In this document: positions 16,668 to 25,627 of the stretch, piece by piece
How the letters are laid out: each line of letters opens with the position of its first letter
Numbering within the stretch: the first letter of the stretch is position 1
Assembly (NCBI GenBank): GCA_003216075.1
Contig: QCJK01000002.1
Coordinates: 83,512 to 147,511, forward strand
Source: Prochlorococcus sp. AG-409-B05
GTDB taxonomy: Bacteria > Cyanobacteriota > Cyanobacteriia > PCC-6307 > Cyanobiaceae
Length of the DNA stretch: 64,000 nt
Reading direction: 5' to 3'
The notes under the pieces: generated by a model
The model's input: only the letters and a program-made list of their open reading frames with translations
What the model was told of the DNA's origin: nothing
Database searches by the model: none
Program-made: the position numbers and the translations under genes

Positions 16668-17447
16668 TCAGAATACTTTTAGTATAGTAATTAATATATA
16701 GGTCACACATGATAATAATATTAAGCTTGAATACTTAACTATAGTCTTGGTTTTTGTATATCCTTTTATTTTATCATAATTAGCTTTATTTAAAATTGTA
16801 GTTAATGAAGGTAATTGCGTTATAGCTATTTCTTTTTTAGTTTTATCAATGTACAAATTGTTGGATAGTGGCTTTATAAGTTGTGTCTTATTCCTATTAT
16901 CAATGGATGATTCGTCTGTTGTCCTTTTTGGCTCTACTTTGGTGGAAACGGGATTTTCTTTGATATAGCCACTTGAATATTGGTTTATAGGAGTTGAGTT
17001 CGTTTCATCTGGGAAGGTAACCTTACTTTGGGGATAAGAGATCTCGTGAGTATTATCAGATAATTGGGTTTCTACGAGGAAAGGATCTTCGCTTGGGAGA
17101 GTAGAAATCTCCTGAGCATTATCAGCTGGTTCGGTATTCACGAGGAAAGGATCTTCACTTGGGACAGCGGAAATCTCCTGGGTATCTTCAGTTGATTCGG
17201 TACTCACGAGGAAAGGATCCTCACTTATGGGAGTGCTGTTAGCAATGCATGCGTCTACCGTTTTTTGTGCAAATTGGTTTTGATCGTTTCGGAGAGGGAT
17301 TGATATCTCTTTTGTGGAATTTACGTCTTCCTCAGCAGGGTTAGAATTAATGTTATTTGATTGACACCCAGGTTCAACTGGATCGTCATTATCAATTCGT
17401 TCCGTATAGGAAAAGTCGGGTTGTTGTTCTTCCTTTTTGTCTTCCAT
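16668..17447 (-). CDS. Tail-anchored acidic protein with three 22-residue repeats
   Basis: 259 residues. The first 220 are acidic, Ser/Thr/Pro/Asn-rich and probably disordered. Residues 76-97, 98-119 and 120-141 are tandem repeats with consensus SEDPFLVxTExxDxxQEISxxP. The C-terminus (about 236-258, SSLILLSCVTYILITIL) is one membrane helix, preceded by a Lys-rich flank and ending within about two residues, so it should insert as a tail anchor with the repeats in the cytoplasm. The family is not recognised. ATG start, with gene space upstream for a promoter. Confidence 0.75.
   Translation of the reverse strand: MEDKKEEQQPDFSYTERIDNDDPVEPGCQSNNINSNPAEEDVNSTKEISIPLRNDQNQFAQKTVDACIANSTPISEDPFLVSTESTEDTQEISAVPSEDPFLVNTEPADNAQEISTLPSEDPFLVETQLSDNTHEISYPQSKVTFPDETNSTPINQYSSGYIKENPVSTKVEPKRTTDESSIDNRNKTQLIKPLSNNLYIDKTKKEIAITQLPSLTTILNKANYDKIKGYTKTKTIVKYSSLILLSCVTYILITILKVF
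17075..17266. repeat. 66-bp tandem repeats inside the tail-anchored protein gene
   Basis: Three units of 66 bp begin with cgaggaaaggatc(t/c)tc at 17075, 17141 and 17207. Spacing is exact, so the repeats are in frame (22 codons). High DNA identity suggests recent duplication, and copy number could vary between strains. Confidence 0.8.
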
Positions 17448-17711
17448 GAAATGCTTTTGATACTTTGGTTTGACGGTGTTTTCTTTTGAATATTGGTTAT
17501 AAATGAGCTCTAATTAAACTTTAATCCAAGAGTACATAATTTTGTCCTAAAAAGATAATATCACTAAAGATTGACTTTTTGAGGTTAATCTTTGGATCTA
17601 TACACGTATTTACCGATAAAACTTCAATTTCATAAATCGTTTTGCCCTTCATTGTCCAAAACAGCTACAAGAACACATGAGCTGATATGCTGGTAACTTA
17701 AGATTTTCTTA

Positions 17712-17951
17712 ATGATGCATCTTGATCCGGCCAAGCGTGTTGTATTGCCAGTATTGGTCTCTCTACGATCGGATGTCGTTCATTTGTTAGATGAGCTTGC
17801 TATTGACATGGATCTAAGTATCGATGAGCTTTTTAGCGCAATAGTCGAAGAGGCAGCGTTTGGATTGGAAAAATCAAGTAAATTTGGAGAAGATATCGTT
17901 ATTCCAGATCAATGTAGTATGAAGGATTTACTTGATTTGATTAGAAGCTAG
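17712..17951 (+). CDS. Small protein with ribbon-helix-helix-like pattern
   Basis: 79 residues. A short strand RVVLPVLVSLRSDVVHLLDE is followed by helices LAIDMDLSIDELFSAIVEEA, which matches the strand-helix-helix order of RHH (CopG-type) DNA-binding proteins, but there is no profile evidence. It could instead be a family-specific small protein. An ATG at 17715 is an equally good start. Confidence 0.55.
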   Translation: MMHLDPAKRVVLPVLVSLRSDVVHLLDELAIDMDLSIDELFSAIVEEAAFGLEKSSKFGEDIVIPDQCSMKDLLDLIRS

Positions 17952-18120
17952 CTTATTTATTCCATTCTGTTTCCAGGTAATGTCAATTGTAGATAGCTAA
18001 TTGACTTTCACTTTTGAGTTTTTTTGTAAAGCTTAAGTTTCTAATTAATTAAATAATTGTGGTGATTATCTGCCGGGATGGATTTGAGAAGTAAATTAAA
18101 GGTAGAGATTCAAATTTTAC

Positions 18121-18270
18121 GTGGATATCCTATATCACTTGATTTATAAGATTCAACATCCGTTAGAAGGAATTGCATATTTGATTTATATTGGCTGGTT
18201 TGTCAGATGGAGGTGGCCAATTAAATGGAACAGCTTTTTACAAGGACTTATGAGATCAGTTACTACTTGA
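18121..18270 (+). CDS. Possible small Trp-rich membrane-associated protein
   Basis: 49 codons from GTG. The sequence VDILYHLIYKIQHPLEGIA then YLIYIGWFVRWRWPIKW is coding-like (aromatic and basic) rather than random. There is no ribosome-binding site. Uncertain; listed because the surrounding 330 bases hold no other gene. Confidence 0.3.
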   Translation: MDILYHLIYKIQHPLEGIAYLIYIGWFVRWRWPIKWNSFLQGLMRSVTT

Positions 18271-18280
18271 TTATTTGAGT

Positions 18281-18841
18281 TTATTTATATATACTCTCAA
18301 GTACACTTTGTGGCAATATAATTGTGTTTAGTTTCCATTTTATAAATCCATACCTTCTTAAAAATAGCTTTAAAGGCTCACTTGAATTCTCTATATCAAC
18401 TGTTAACATGAAACTATTAAGGTTTACGTAACTCATTGAAGTTTTGTTCTGGAATCCTTCATTAGAACCCTGAGATATAGTTTTCTTTGATGAGTGTAAT
18501 TGTGGTCTTGTCAGAGTTCCGGATTGCATTAATAAGTTAAGGCCCTTTGGATTAACTGTAGCATCGACTATCCCGCCTATTATTGGATTGAATAACATTA
18601 TAGTTAAGGAAGATAGAGGCGAGTCATTAAGTCTTCGATTAACTCTTTTGGAAATTGTTTTACTTAGTTGAGAACTTAGACTTGATTTTAAAGCCTTATA
18701 ATCTATATACTTTTCAGTTTCATTAAATTCATGATTATCAAATATATATTTTAAATGTGCCAATGTTAAATATGGAGTAAGATATATGTATCCAACCGCT
18801 AATAATCCAGTAAAGCATAGAATAGAGGTACTCTTTCTCAT
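18281..18841 (-). CDS. DUF2939 family protein
   Basis: 186 residues. An N-terminal membrane helix or signal anchor (about 6-27) is followed by LAHLKYIFDNHEFNETEKYIDYKALKSSL-type sequence, the DUF2939 hallmark in which a paired-helix unit ends in D-(F/Y)-x-A-L-x-x-S-L. The rest is likely periplasmic or lumenal. Function unknown. ATG start. Neighbouring genes are also small, on the same strand, and separated by AT-rich gaps. Confidence 0.75.
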   Translation of the reverse strand: MRKSTSILCFTGLLAVGYIYLTPYLTLAHLKYIFDNHEFNETEKYIDYKALKSSLSSQLSKTISKRVNRRLNDSPLSSLTIMLFNPIIGGIVDATVNPKGLNLLMQSGTLTRPQLHSSKKTISQGSNEGFQNKTSMSYVNLNSFMLTVDIENSSEPLKLFLRRYGFIKWKLNTIILPQSVLESIYK

Positions 18842-18981
18842 GCTTGAATGCTTTCTTTATAATTAATCGATAGCCAGAATTTCATTTAATTGTAAGTAGA
18901 ATTATTCAAATCAACTCTATCTTATAAATTAGAATTTTGTTTAAATTTTTATGTAATTGATACTTTGTTAGTGATTGGGTT

Positions 18982-19425
18982 CTAGATGGAGGATTTTTTA
19001 GTTAAAATTAGCATAATAAGCTCTTGTTTCTTGAGTCTAGAAAGCCCCTCTGTACCTTTTAGGATAAGCCTTAGCTCCTCGTTTGTCATCTTCATTAGTT
19101 TTGATTTATATTCGTTCTTTAGAAATTGCTCATATGCAATTTGACTTGATAGTAGAGTTTTTACTAGATCCTCCTTGCTCATTTCTTCAAGGATATCTAT
19201 TTCTTTAAGGAGCTTAATCAATTCGTTTCTGTTTTTTTCTGAGACCCTATTGAATTTACCTTTGTTGTCCTTGATTGATAATGTGTTTTGATTTGTTTTA
19301 GAAATATCTGTTAGCAGCATATTGAGGAGTTTGGCAAACTCATTAAATAGTGTTAGTACAATAAAAATCAAGTGTCCTATAATGCTATCAGCGCCTCTGA
19401 TTTCGTCGTCATTTTTATGAGGCAT
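18982..19425 (-). CDS. Small helical protein with SAP-like C-terminus
   Basis: 147 residues. A hydrophobic stretch near the N-terminus (IIGHLIFIVLTLFNEFAKLL, about 15-34) is followed by a highly charged helical body. The final MTNEELRLILKGTEGLSRL (about 113-131), then KKQELIMLIL, has the two-helix pattern of SAP or Rho-N type nucleic-acid-binding motifs; an internal EMSKEDLVKTLL is similar. Membrane or surface location uncertain. Confidence 0.6.
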   Translation of the reverse strand: MPHKNDDEIRGADSIIGHLIFIVLTLFNEFAKLLNMLLTDISKTNQNTLSIKDNKGKFNRVSEKNRNELIKLLKEIDILEEMSKEDLVKTLLSSQIAYEQFLKNEYKSKLMKMTNEELRLILKGTEGLSRLKKQELIMLILTKKSSI

Positions 19426-19551
19426 GATCTCTTAGAAAAGGAATAAGGGATTCTTTGCTTCTTTATTTTAAATATAAATTGATTATTTTGCTGATATTAG
19501 GGTAGATGAACTTAAGTTAGTTTCTCCAGCCTGGCTTTTGAATTTGTAATT

Positions 19552-20004
19552 TTAACTAAAGAAGTAAGCAATTTCTGCGGCTTTTAGTCCTTCCCACCCA
19601 GCATCTATCAATCTTTTATTGAGAGTTTCTTGATCAAAGTGCTTTGAACCAGTTGCTATTATTTTTTTCCTCATTGCTACTCGAACCCTGCAAATCCTAT
19701 CGGCTTCTTTTTGCATTACTTCTTTGTAGAAGCCAACCATTTCCTTTGGAAGTGGCGCCCCATTTAGATCAATTCCATCGCTGATGGCGCTTTCTATAGA
19801 TTCTGGGACAGCATCAAGAGCATCAGGACCATCGATGCCCTCAAAGATATTTTGATCAATGCTGATACTCACGGCAATTGGGTTCGGGGCGAATAGTGTT
19901 TGTTTGATTTTACTCAAACTAATTAAGTGTTCAATGTATCTGCGTATGTTTTTGTATCTGTCCCAATGCAATTTCTCCTTCAGGCCAGCCCATTCAACCC
20001 ACAA
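19552..20004 (-). CDS. Hypothetical protein
   Basis: 150 residues, soluble, no family recognised. The C-terminal half is helical and ends NKRLIDAGWEGLKAAEIA. The start is taken as TTG at 20004, because there is no upstream in-frame Met and the first internal Met lies too far in (about residue 88). Composition is less AT-driven than its neighbours, so it is probably a real conserved gene. Confidence 0.6.
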   Translation of the reverse strand: MWVEWAGLKEKLHWDRYKNIRRYIEHLISLSKIKQTLFAPNPIAVSISIDQNIFEGIDGPDALDAVPESIESAISDGIDLNGAPLPKEMVGFYKEVMQKEADRICRVRVAMRKKIIATGSKHFDQETLNKRLIDAGWEGLKAAEIAYFFS

Positions 20005-20277
20005 TAGGTAACTTCTCCAACATTCTTATAATTATATTTGTGGTAATACAGTTAAAAATGAATAAGGCACCAAAATCCTTTTAGAGTCGAGCTTTTTTCA
20101 ATTAAAAGTTCTATTAAATCATTTATCTCATAAAATATATTGAACTTTTATTCTAATAATATCTGTAATATTATTAATTGATTTATTTTATTGAGCAGAT
20201 CTTGTTGTATCAGGGGATCATGACCTGAATAAGTTCTTTATTTTGCCTTTCACTCCTTTGTCTTTTAGTTTAGTGCT
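20005..20277. other. Intergenic region, nothing seen
   Basis: AT-rich stretch with no ORF of note. It includes the likely promoter of the gene on the minus strand ending at 19552 and the end of the Hli-like gene. Confidence 0.4.
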
Positions 20278-20448
20278 TTAGCTTGCGTATATACCCAGCG
20301 ATAGCCATATAGAACTGATATCGATCGCGTTAAAGCTACTAATAAAATTTATTTTGTTTGAAATAAGCAGGATCGCAGTTGCAGAGCATCCCAGCATGGC
20401 CGCCCTACCATTAATCTTCTCAGCCATACTCATGTCCTTACTTCCCAT
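20278..20448 (-). CDS. High-light-inducible-like (Hli/SCP) protein
   Basis: 56 residues beginning MGSKDMSMAEKINGRAAMLG, which carries the chlorophyll-binding ExxNGRxAMxG motif of Hli proteins (Glu10, Asn13, Arg15). A hydrophobic stretch (about 20-30) follows, but the second conserved Glu and the TGxG end of typical Hli helices are missing. It is therefore a divergent or altered member. Hli proteins bind chlorophyll in the thylakoid and protect photosystems. An ATG at 20433 is an alternative start. Confidence 0.65.
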   Translation of the reverse strand: MGSKDMSMAEKINGRAAMLGCSATAILLISNKINFISSFNAIDISSIWLSLGIYAS

Positions 20449-20614
20449 AGTAATAAATGCCTATACACTATTATTATCATGCCCCCCTGAACATCCTATG
20501 AATCAATGTTAAGCCTTTGTTTTTGGCACACCTTAAATTTTTGTGTATTGTGATATGGAAGCCCATCAGTAATATCTTTGAGCTTTAGGGTTTGAGTTGG
20601 TAAATCAAGGTTGA

Positions 20615-20761
20615 ATGGCTGGTTCACCATTCAGCACCACTCACTCTAATTTAGTGATATATCAGAAAATATTAATAGCAATTAGTACGGACAAATCTAA
20701 TGAGGATGTTATTTCCTTTCTTCAGAAGCTAATTCATAAGGACTTTATAACTTTATGCTAA
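20615..20761 (+). CDS. Possible small protein
   Basis: 48 codons from ATG with an AAGG Shine-Dalgarno four bases upstream. The product MAGSPFSTTHSNLVIYQKIL continues to a helical end with charges balanced. No family recognised. It may be a genuine small gene in this low-density belt. Confidence 0.35.
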   Translation: MAGSPFSTTHSNLVIYQKILIAISTDKSNEDVISFLQKLIHKDFITLC

Positions 20762-20797
20762 ACTGGTTTATTATTAATTTCCTTAAATTTATTTATT

Positions 20798-20926
20798 GTG
20801 GAAAACTATAAACAAGAGATTATCACATGCCAAGAATGGATTGTCAGGTTTGATGGAAAAATTAAACGAAAAGTGGTTTCATACCCAGCAATTAAAGGAG
20901 ATGTAGTAGATAAGAAATTAATATAA
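20798..20926 (+). CDS. Possible small basic protein
   Basis: 42 codons from GTG: VENYKQEIITCQEWIVRFDG, then KIKRKVVSYPAIKGDVVD. Composition and spacing look like protein. It ends about 80 bases before a strong terminator at 21005-21042, which suggests a transcribed unit. No ribosome-binding site and no family. Confidence 0.3.
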   Translation: MENYKQEIITCQEWIVRFDGKIKRKVVSYPAIKGDVVDKKLI

Positions 20927-21004
20927 TTCCCATAATTATTAGATTTACTGCTAAAATTTAAAGTTTAAAACAATTAATTTTAAAAATTTAATTTATTTTT
21001 CTAC

Positions 21005-21042
21005 AAAAAAAATGAGCTAATTGTAAAAATGCTCATTTTTTT
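21005..21042. terminator. Bidirectional rho-independent terminator
   Basis: The stem aaaaaaaatgagc/gctcattttttt (loop about 13 bases) has A and T runs on both sides, so it can terminate the + strand small ORFs before it and the - strand small gene at 21106-21237 after it. Confidence 0.8.
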
Positions 21043-21105
21043 ATAAATGTTATTCCCTTTATTATGAAAAGGAGAACTTTATAATTTAAAATAAGATTTA
21101 GTTAA

Positions 21106-21237
21106 CTAGAGAAAAGTTTTAAACAAAGCTGCAATTGCGACTACAAATCCACCGTACTTTATAAAGTCATTATTGTTTTGAGCTGTATTAGCTATGAGTA
21201 ATGATGAAAGTAGCAATACAGTAAGATTACCGTCCAT
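21106..21237 (-). CDS. Small membrane protein
   Basis: 43 residues from ATG with two hydrophobic stretches: MDGNLTVLLLSSLLIANTA, then YGGFVVAIAALFKTFL. The terminator at 21005-21042 lies just downstream. No family recognised. Confidence 0.4.
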   Translation of the reverse strand: MDGNLTVLLLSSLLIANTAQNNNDFIKYGGFVVAIAALFKTFL

Positions 21238-21489
21238 GAGTTGTTTGAGAAACTACCTCTATCTAGCCTGTTTTTTCTCTCGTGTCTACATTTAACCCTT
21301 GGTTTTAATGAAAATAAATATAAAAGCTTAATATTGACTTAATGAATGGATAGGTATTGTAGGTATTTGAGTGATGTAATTTATTACATATATTGTATAA
21401 TTGATAATGTTAATATTTATTCAATCTTGGTAACTCTATTGAAATTTTAAAAGTTCCGTTGTCATAAGAAATTCAGTAAAAAACTTATA

Positions 21490-21789
21490 TTAAGATTGTT
21501 TTGACATTCTTTCAAATGATTTGTCTGCATTTTTAACGAGATAAGGAGCTGCAGCTTTTTCAACTAATTTTCTTAGCTTTTTACTTTCTGTCTGGGCCAA
21601 TTTAATACTTCGTTTGGTTGAACTTATTTTCAAATTCTCTAGACGTTGTAATTGTTTCTTAGCCGCTATGTAGTCATTGCAATATATATATAATGAATCA
21701 ACACATACGTGATATAAGGTGCCTGCATCGCCTTTATGAGTGTAAATAACACTTCCTTTCTTACTTATATATATAGGTTCTTTTGCCAT
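21490..21789 (-). CDS. Hypothetical small basic protein
   Basis: 99 residues, Lys-rich. It starts MAKEPIYISKKGSVIYTHKG, with an N-terminal beta-rich part and a C-terminal helical part (KLRKLVEKAAAPYL). No membrane segment or family recognised. ATG start with AT-rich upstream DNA. Confidence 0.55.
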   Translation of the reverse strand: MAKEPIYISKKGSVIYTHKGDAGTLYHVCVDSLYIYCNDYIAAKKQLQRLENLKISSTKRSIKLAQTESKKLRKLVEKAAAPYLVKNADKSFERMSKQS

Positions 21790-22552
21790 AAAAGCAGTCT
21801 AGTACAATTCTTGTTGTAAAATAAATTGGTAAAATATTTGAATATATTGTGTATCATAATTATATTATATAATTCACCGACGATAGCATTCCTTTTTAAC
21901 CGCATACTGGTAGAAATATTAAAAATTCTTTACCATATTACGTCTTTTAAATTATTAATACATACCAATATATGTTCAAAGTGAATAATCCCTTGCGTTA
22001 GCTTGTATACGATGTTACTTATCTAATCGTAACGAAAGTATAAATTTATTCAATCAAGTGTCTCCCTATTTTGCTTATATAGCCCTATTCTAATCGAATT
22101 ACTAAAAGCTTCAATTTTACTAATATAAATTTTTCAAGGTTTCAGCGCACATCACCCTTGAATCTTTGAATTATTCATTATAATTTACTAAGATATACCT
22201 TATTCTTGATTTATTTGACCTTTCTTTTATAAATTTCTGTTTTTAAGAAAACCCAAATTTGTAAGCGTATTTTCCTGAATTTCATTATTTCCTATCCCCA
22301 TGAGACATTAGCTATCTTTAACCTCTTCTTGGCATACAAACAAAATCGTCTAGTACTCTTAGCTACTATAAGGAATTTAAATTAATTTCTATTAGTATAT
22401 AGTCTTTATAAATCAAGTGAGCCTAAATTTATAAATCTGAGGGTTAATAATTATGGACTTTCCGATTAAATGATTTTTCGTTGGCTGACAGTATTTTCTT
22501 GTAAATCATCATCATTATTATATTAAACCTTTGCAAAAATTTATTTTCTATA
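21790..22552. other. 763-base AT-rich stretch without a supported gene
   Basis: Both strands were read. Only very short open frames interrupted by stops and low-complexity AT sequence were seen, with no RNA gene, tRNA or clear hairpin. It may hold a promoter for the gene ending at 21490 or be decayed sequence. Confidence 0.5.
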
Positions 22553-22888
22553 CTATATAGAATCGATTATTTCATCTTCTTTTCCATTTGTGATATCAAT
22601 TGAAAATTCCTTTTCTTGTATTATTTCATTCTTGTCAACTAATTCAGGATTTGCCTTAGTAATTATATTGTTAACCTCACTAGGAATGTTTAAATCCTTT
22701 TGAATATCATCTAACCTACTAGTAACTTTTTCTATTGCAGTTGTAGTTTCTTTATTTATTAGTCTGGACGGTATTTTGATACCATTCTGACAGTACCTGC
22801 ATGTGTAACTATTTAACTGAAATAGGTTGAGGGGAAGTCTGTTTGAGCAACTCTCACAGTTTCGGTCTTCCGGTGCAGGTATTTTCAT
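22553..22888 (-). CDS. Small protein with a four-Cys zinc-ribbon-like motif
   Basis: 111 residues from the ATG at 22888, chosen over a TTG twenty codons earlier because aaaggaagc lies upstream. Cys pairs NCESCSNRLPL and YTCRYCQNG (about 9-12 and 30-33) are spaced like a zinc ribbon or RING-less knuckle. The rest is helical and acidic. Function unknown; it could be a DNA- or RNA-binding or transcription-associated small protein. Confidence 0.5.
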   Translation of the reverse strand: MKIPAPEDRNCESCSNRLPLNLFQLNSYTCRYCQNGIKIPSRLINKETTTAIEKVTSRLDDIQKDLNIPSEVNNIITKANPELVDKNEIIQEKEFSIDITNGKEDEIIDSI

Positions 22889-23166
22889 GGATTTACCATA
22901 GCTTCCTTTTATAATAAGTGAATCGTAAGTGAATCGTTTATAAAACAAATCTTTTATTATTAATCGAGTTAATGCAGTTGGATTTTATATTCTTATTCTC
23001 ATTTAGTGACATGTCTTAAGGGATCTCCTTCATGTATAAATATCCTAATATAACCTTAGATACCTGAAAATACTTTCAATCCATTTAAATACTGAAGTTT
23101 CAGGGGTTTATGAAACTGTTACAAAAATTGTGCACAGTAGTATAATTGTATTAATAGTCTAGATCT

Positions 23167-23439
23167 TTGTTGGAAACTGACCCATTCTTTAATGACAAAT
23201 ACTTTGGTGATGGTAATTCCAAGTCTTTTTTAGGGGTTAAACCCTCAGACATTGTCATCATTCAAGATGATGCAATTGGGATTGATGGAAATTTCGACAA
23301 CTGGTGGATGGGGTATGTTATATGTATCCAATCGGGCGCAAGAAATTCAAAACACAACAGTATTTTCCAGATAGCTGATCTTGATTCGGGCATTATTCGA
23401 TGGGTGAATTCTGACCTTGTTATTCGTATCGTAAAGTAG
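23167..23439 (+). CDS. DUF3104 family protein
   Basis: 90 residues from a TTG (23167 or the adjacent 23170). The pattern FLGVKPSDIVIIQDD ... NWWMGYVICIQSGARN ... FQIADLDSGIIRWVNSDLV matches the DUF3104 family of marine picocyanobacteria, probably an SH3-like small barrel. Function unknown. Confidence 0.8.
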   Translation: MLETDPFFNDKYFGDGNSKSFLGVKPSDIVIIQDDAIGIDGNFDNWWMGYVICIQSGARNSKHNSIFQIADLDSGIIRWVNSDLVIRIVK

Positions 23440-23474
23440 AAAGAAAAAAGTAAATAGTTGGTGTAATATAATAT

Positions 23475-23672
23475 TTACTGGATATTGTATAAATTACTAA
23501 AATATCTATCTACTAATATTATTTTTAGTCTGTCAGGCCAAGCCAATAGTGAAGTTTTGATGTCCTCATTTTCAAGCAAACAAATAATAAAATCAATTGA
23601 TTGATTTTCTTTTGATGTGAGGATTTTTTTGATGTTATTGTTATAAAATTCAACTTTTTCAGTTTCGGACAT
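23475..23672 (-). CDS. Small hypothetical protein
   Basis: 65 residues from ATG, starting MSETEKVEFYNNNIKKIL. Helical and charged, it ends RYFSNLYNIQ. It converges with the DUF3104 gene across about 35 bases. Not recognised. Confidence 0.5.
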   Translation of the reverse strand: MSETEKVEFYNNNIKKILTSKENQSIDFIICLLENEDIKTSLLAWPDRLKIILVDRYFSNLYNIQ

Positions 23673-23836
23673 AGGTTTATTTGTGAAGGGTTTATAGTGG
23701 GGAATATTTTATTGTTTTAATTAGTTATTTGTGGGATTAGGAGCAATGTACTTTTATAAGCACTACTAAAATACTATATTAGCAGAACCTACTCAAATAT
23801 TTAGTGAAGCATTATAAATATAGTTCAAGAGATTTG

Positions 23837-24166
23837 TCATAGTTCACCACCATTACAAAAATGATTTGCAATGGAAATTGCAGGCATATCTGATTGGAAC
23901 TTAGTTGATTTTAATTCGCTAGCAAACGCATAAGTGGATTCAATGCAACTGTTGTAATTCTTTGCCTGCCTTATAAGGGGGTAGAGGTATAAGAGTATTG
24001 TAATTGTTAGAATTGAATATCCTATTGTCTTAGTATTTTCAAGAGCAAATTTCTTTGAGTTCTTTTGGGCCTTAAGCAACGATCGTAACCATTTGTCAGG
24101 AAGCCCAATTTGTACGAAAAGGAGTTCTACCCACCAGGGGAGCTTGACTTTGTCACCCTCTTTCAT
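23837..24166 (-). CDS. Single-pass membrane protein, unknown
   Basis: 109 residues. The amphipathic N-terminus (KLPWWVELLFVQIGLPDKWL, about 8-27) is unusual. It is followed by a membrane helix (about 48-66, IGYSILTITILLYLYPLI) and a periplasmic or lumenal tail with two Cys. ATG start. Family not recognised, but it looks lineage-conserved. Confidence 0.6.
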   Translation of the reverse strand: MKEGDKVKLPWWVELLFVQIGLPDKWLRSLLKAQKNSKKFALENTKTIGYSILTITILLYLYPLIRQAKNYNSCIESTYAFASELKSTKFQSDMPAISIANHFCNGGEL

Positions 24167-24345
24167 GGTTTAGTTAGGTTAAATATTTAATAAGTATATT
24201 AGTTTTTCTTTATATAGTGAAGGTTCTGATATATAAAGATTGGGAATTGATCATAAAAATCCACGAGATTTTTATCAATGTAAAATAGGTTTTGCGATTT
24301 GAACTATTTAGGCTAATGTTGCTTTTATAGAGATTTTTAGTCCCG

Positions 24346-24618
24346 ATGCCAAAAAAAAGAAGGAGGAAATTAAGTCCAGATCTTGAAAAGGATATATCCT
24401 CAGCAAAACGTAAGGTAGAATTAATTACTGCTATTATTTTTGATATAGAAGATGAGGAGATACAATTAGAGTATATAACAGCATTTGAAAAAGTTAAAAA
24501 TGCATATTTATTACTCACGGCTCTATATGATGAGGTAGGTTTCAATGATCAAACGGTCATGGCATTTGATACATATAAAGCTCTAATCAATTCTTTTGAG
24601 GAAGAGTATGAACTTTAA
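24346..24618 (+). CDS. Small helical protein with basic N-terminus
   Basis: 90 residues: MPKKRRRKLSPDLEKDI, then a long helical region ending FEEEYEL. It could bind nucleic acid, but no family is recognised. It was chosen over the opposite-strand frame covering the same DNA because of its coding-like composition and ATG start. Confidence 0.6.
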   Translation: MPKKRRRKLSPDLEKDISSAKRKVELITAIIFDIEDEEIQLEYITAFEKVKNAYLLLTALYDEVGFNDQTVMAFDTYKALINSFEEEYEL

Positions 24619-24769
24619 AACATTGTTGTCCATTATATTTTTAAATCCTAAATAAAAAATTTCTTTTCACTATCTTTAACTATCTCTTAACTTCCTACAA
24701 AATATATAATTATATCTCTTAATTTAATTATGCTAGAATGAATTCGTTTTTTATTGTTTTATCCTGGTT

Positions 24770-25159
24770 ATGGATATTAGAATTAATAGACTTTATTTAT
24801 TTATATTACTTGCTATTTCAACTATTTTCTTACCCGTACAATCCCATCAAAGCAAGTCTCATCACAATATTTGTAAGAACGTAACTGATTATACTGGCTG
24901 CATTAAGGCTAATAATGTCAACATTATACCTGAATTCAGGAGTTATGGCCCATTAATATTAAATTGGTCGGAATGGAAATCTAAAAATGATAATCACATT
25001 GTGCCAACATATTTTGTAGGAGATAAAATTATATATCTTGCTATAAATTGCAAGAAAAAACTTATTAATGTTAATACTGATAATCTTAATTGGAAGAATT
25101 GGAAGTCACCTATATACAAGTTTGAAAAGGACATTCTTGATGATTTTTGTGTTCCTTGA
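24770..25159 (+). CDS. Secreted protein with C-x5-Y-x2-C-I motif
   Basis: 129 residues. A signal peptide (about 1-25, cleavage near VQS/HQS) is followed by ICKNVTDYTGCIKANN (about 35-50). The rest is beta-rich with conserved Trp and ends DDFCVP. The Cys spacing C-x5-Y-x2-C-I is shared exactly with the opposite-strand gene at 25628-25897. Probably periplasmic; function unknown. ATG start. Confidence 0.65.
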   Translation: MDIRINRLYLFILLAISTIFLPVQSHQSKSHHNICKNVTDYTGCIKANNVNIIPEFRSYGPLILNWSEWKSKNDNHIVPTYFVGDKIIYLAINCKKKLINVNTDNLNWKNWKSPIYKFEKDILDDFCVP

Positions 25160-25251
25160 TAGTGAATTATTTAAAAGGATTAACATTTTCATCTAATTTA
25201 AATTTATCATTGATAATAAAAAAGTAATTTCACAAATAGAACTTATAACTC

Positions 25252-25590
25252 ATGCCTTTAGTCTCCATTCACACTTCGTCAACAACTAAAGTAGATACGA
25301 GAAAATTGTTGATAGATTTATCTTCACTGTTGGCTGAACTAACTAATAAACCAGAGTCCTACGTCATGGTTATATTTAAGAACAACCTTGATATGACATT
25401 CGCGGGCTCACATGAACCTTGCGCTTATGTAGAAGTGAAATCTATTGGCTCAATTCAATCTAAATTAATCTCAAGTACTCTATGTAAGTTCATAACAGAT
25501 GAAATTGGTGTAGAACCCTCTAGAATATATATCCATATTGAAGATGTAAAAGCAACAAATTGGGGATATAATTCTAGTACATTTGGCTGA
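25252..25590 (+). CDS. MIF/phenylpyruvate tautomerase family protein
   Basis: 112 residues. It starts MPLVSIHTSS with the catalytic Pro exposed after Met removal. Family blocks are KPESYVMVIFK (about 38-48), MTFAGSHEPCAYVEVKSIG (about 51-69) and a C-terminal RIYIHIEDVKATNWGYNSSTF. MIF homologs are known in Prochlorococcus and form trimers with tautomerase activity in vitro; the natural substrate is unknown. ATG start. Confidence 0.9.
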   Translation: MPLVSIHTSSTTKVDTRKLLIDLSSLLAELTNKPESYVMVIFKNNLDMTFAGSHEPCAYVEVKSIGSIQSKLISSTLCKFITDEIGVEPSRIYIHIEDVKATNWGYNSSTFG

Positions 25591-25627
25591 GTAAATTCCA
25601 TTAAATGATATTGTTATTCAATATGAT

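Noticed and set aside
24210..24545. 111-codon minus-strand frame
   Set aside because: Antisense to the better-supported gene at 24346-24618 and not protein-like.
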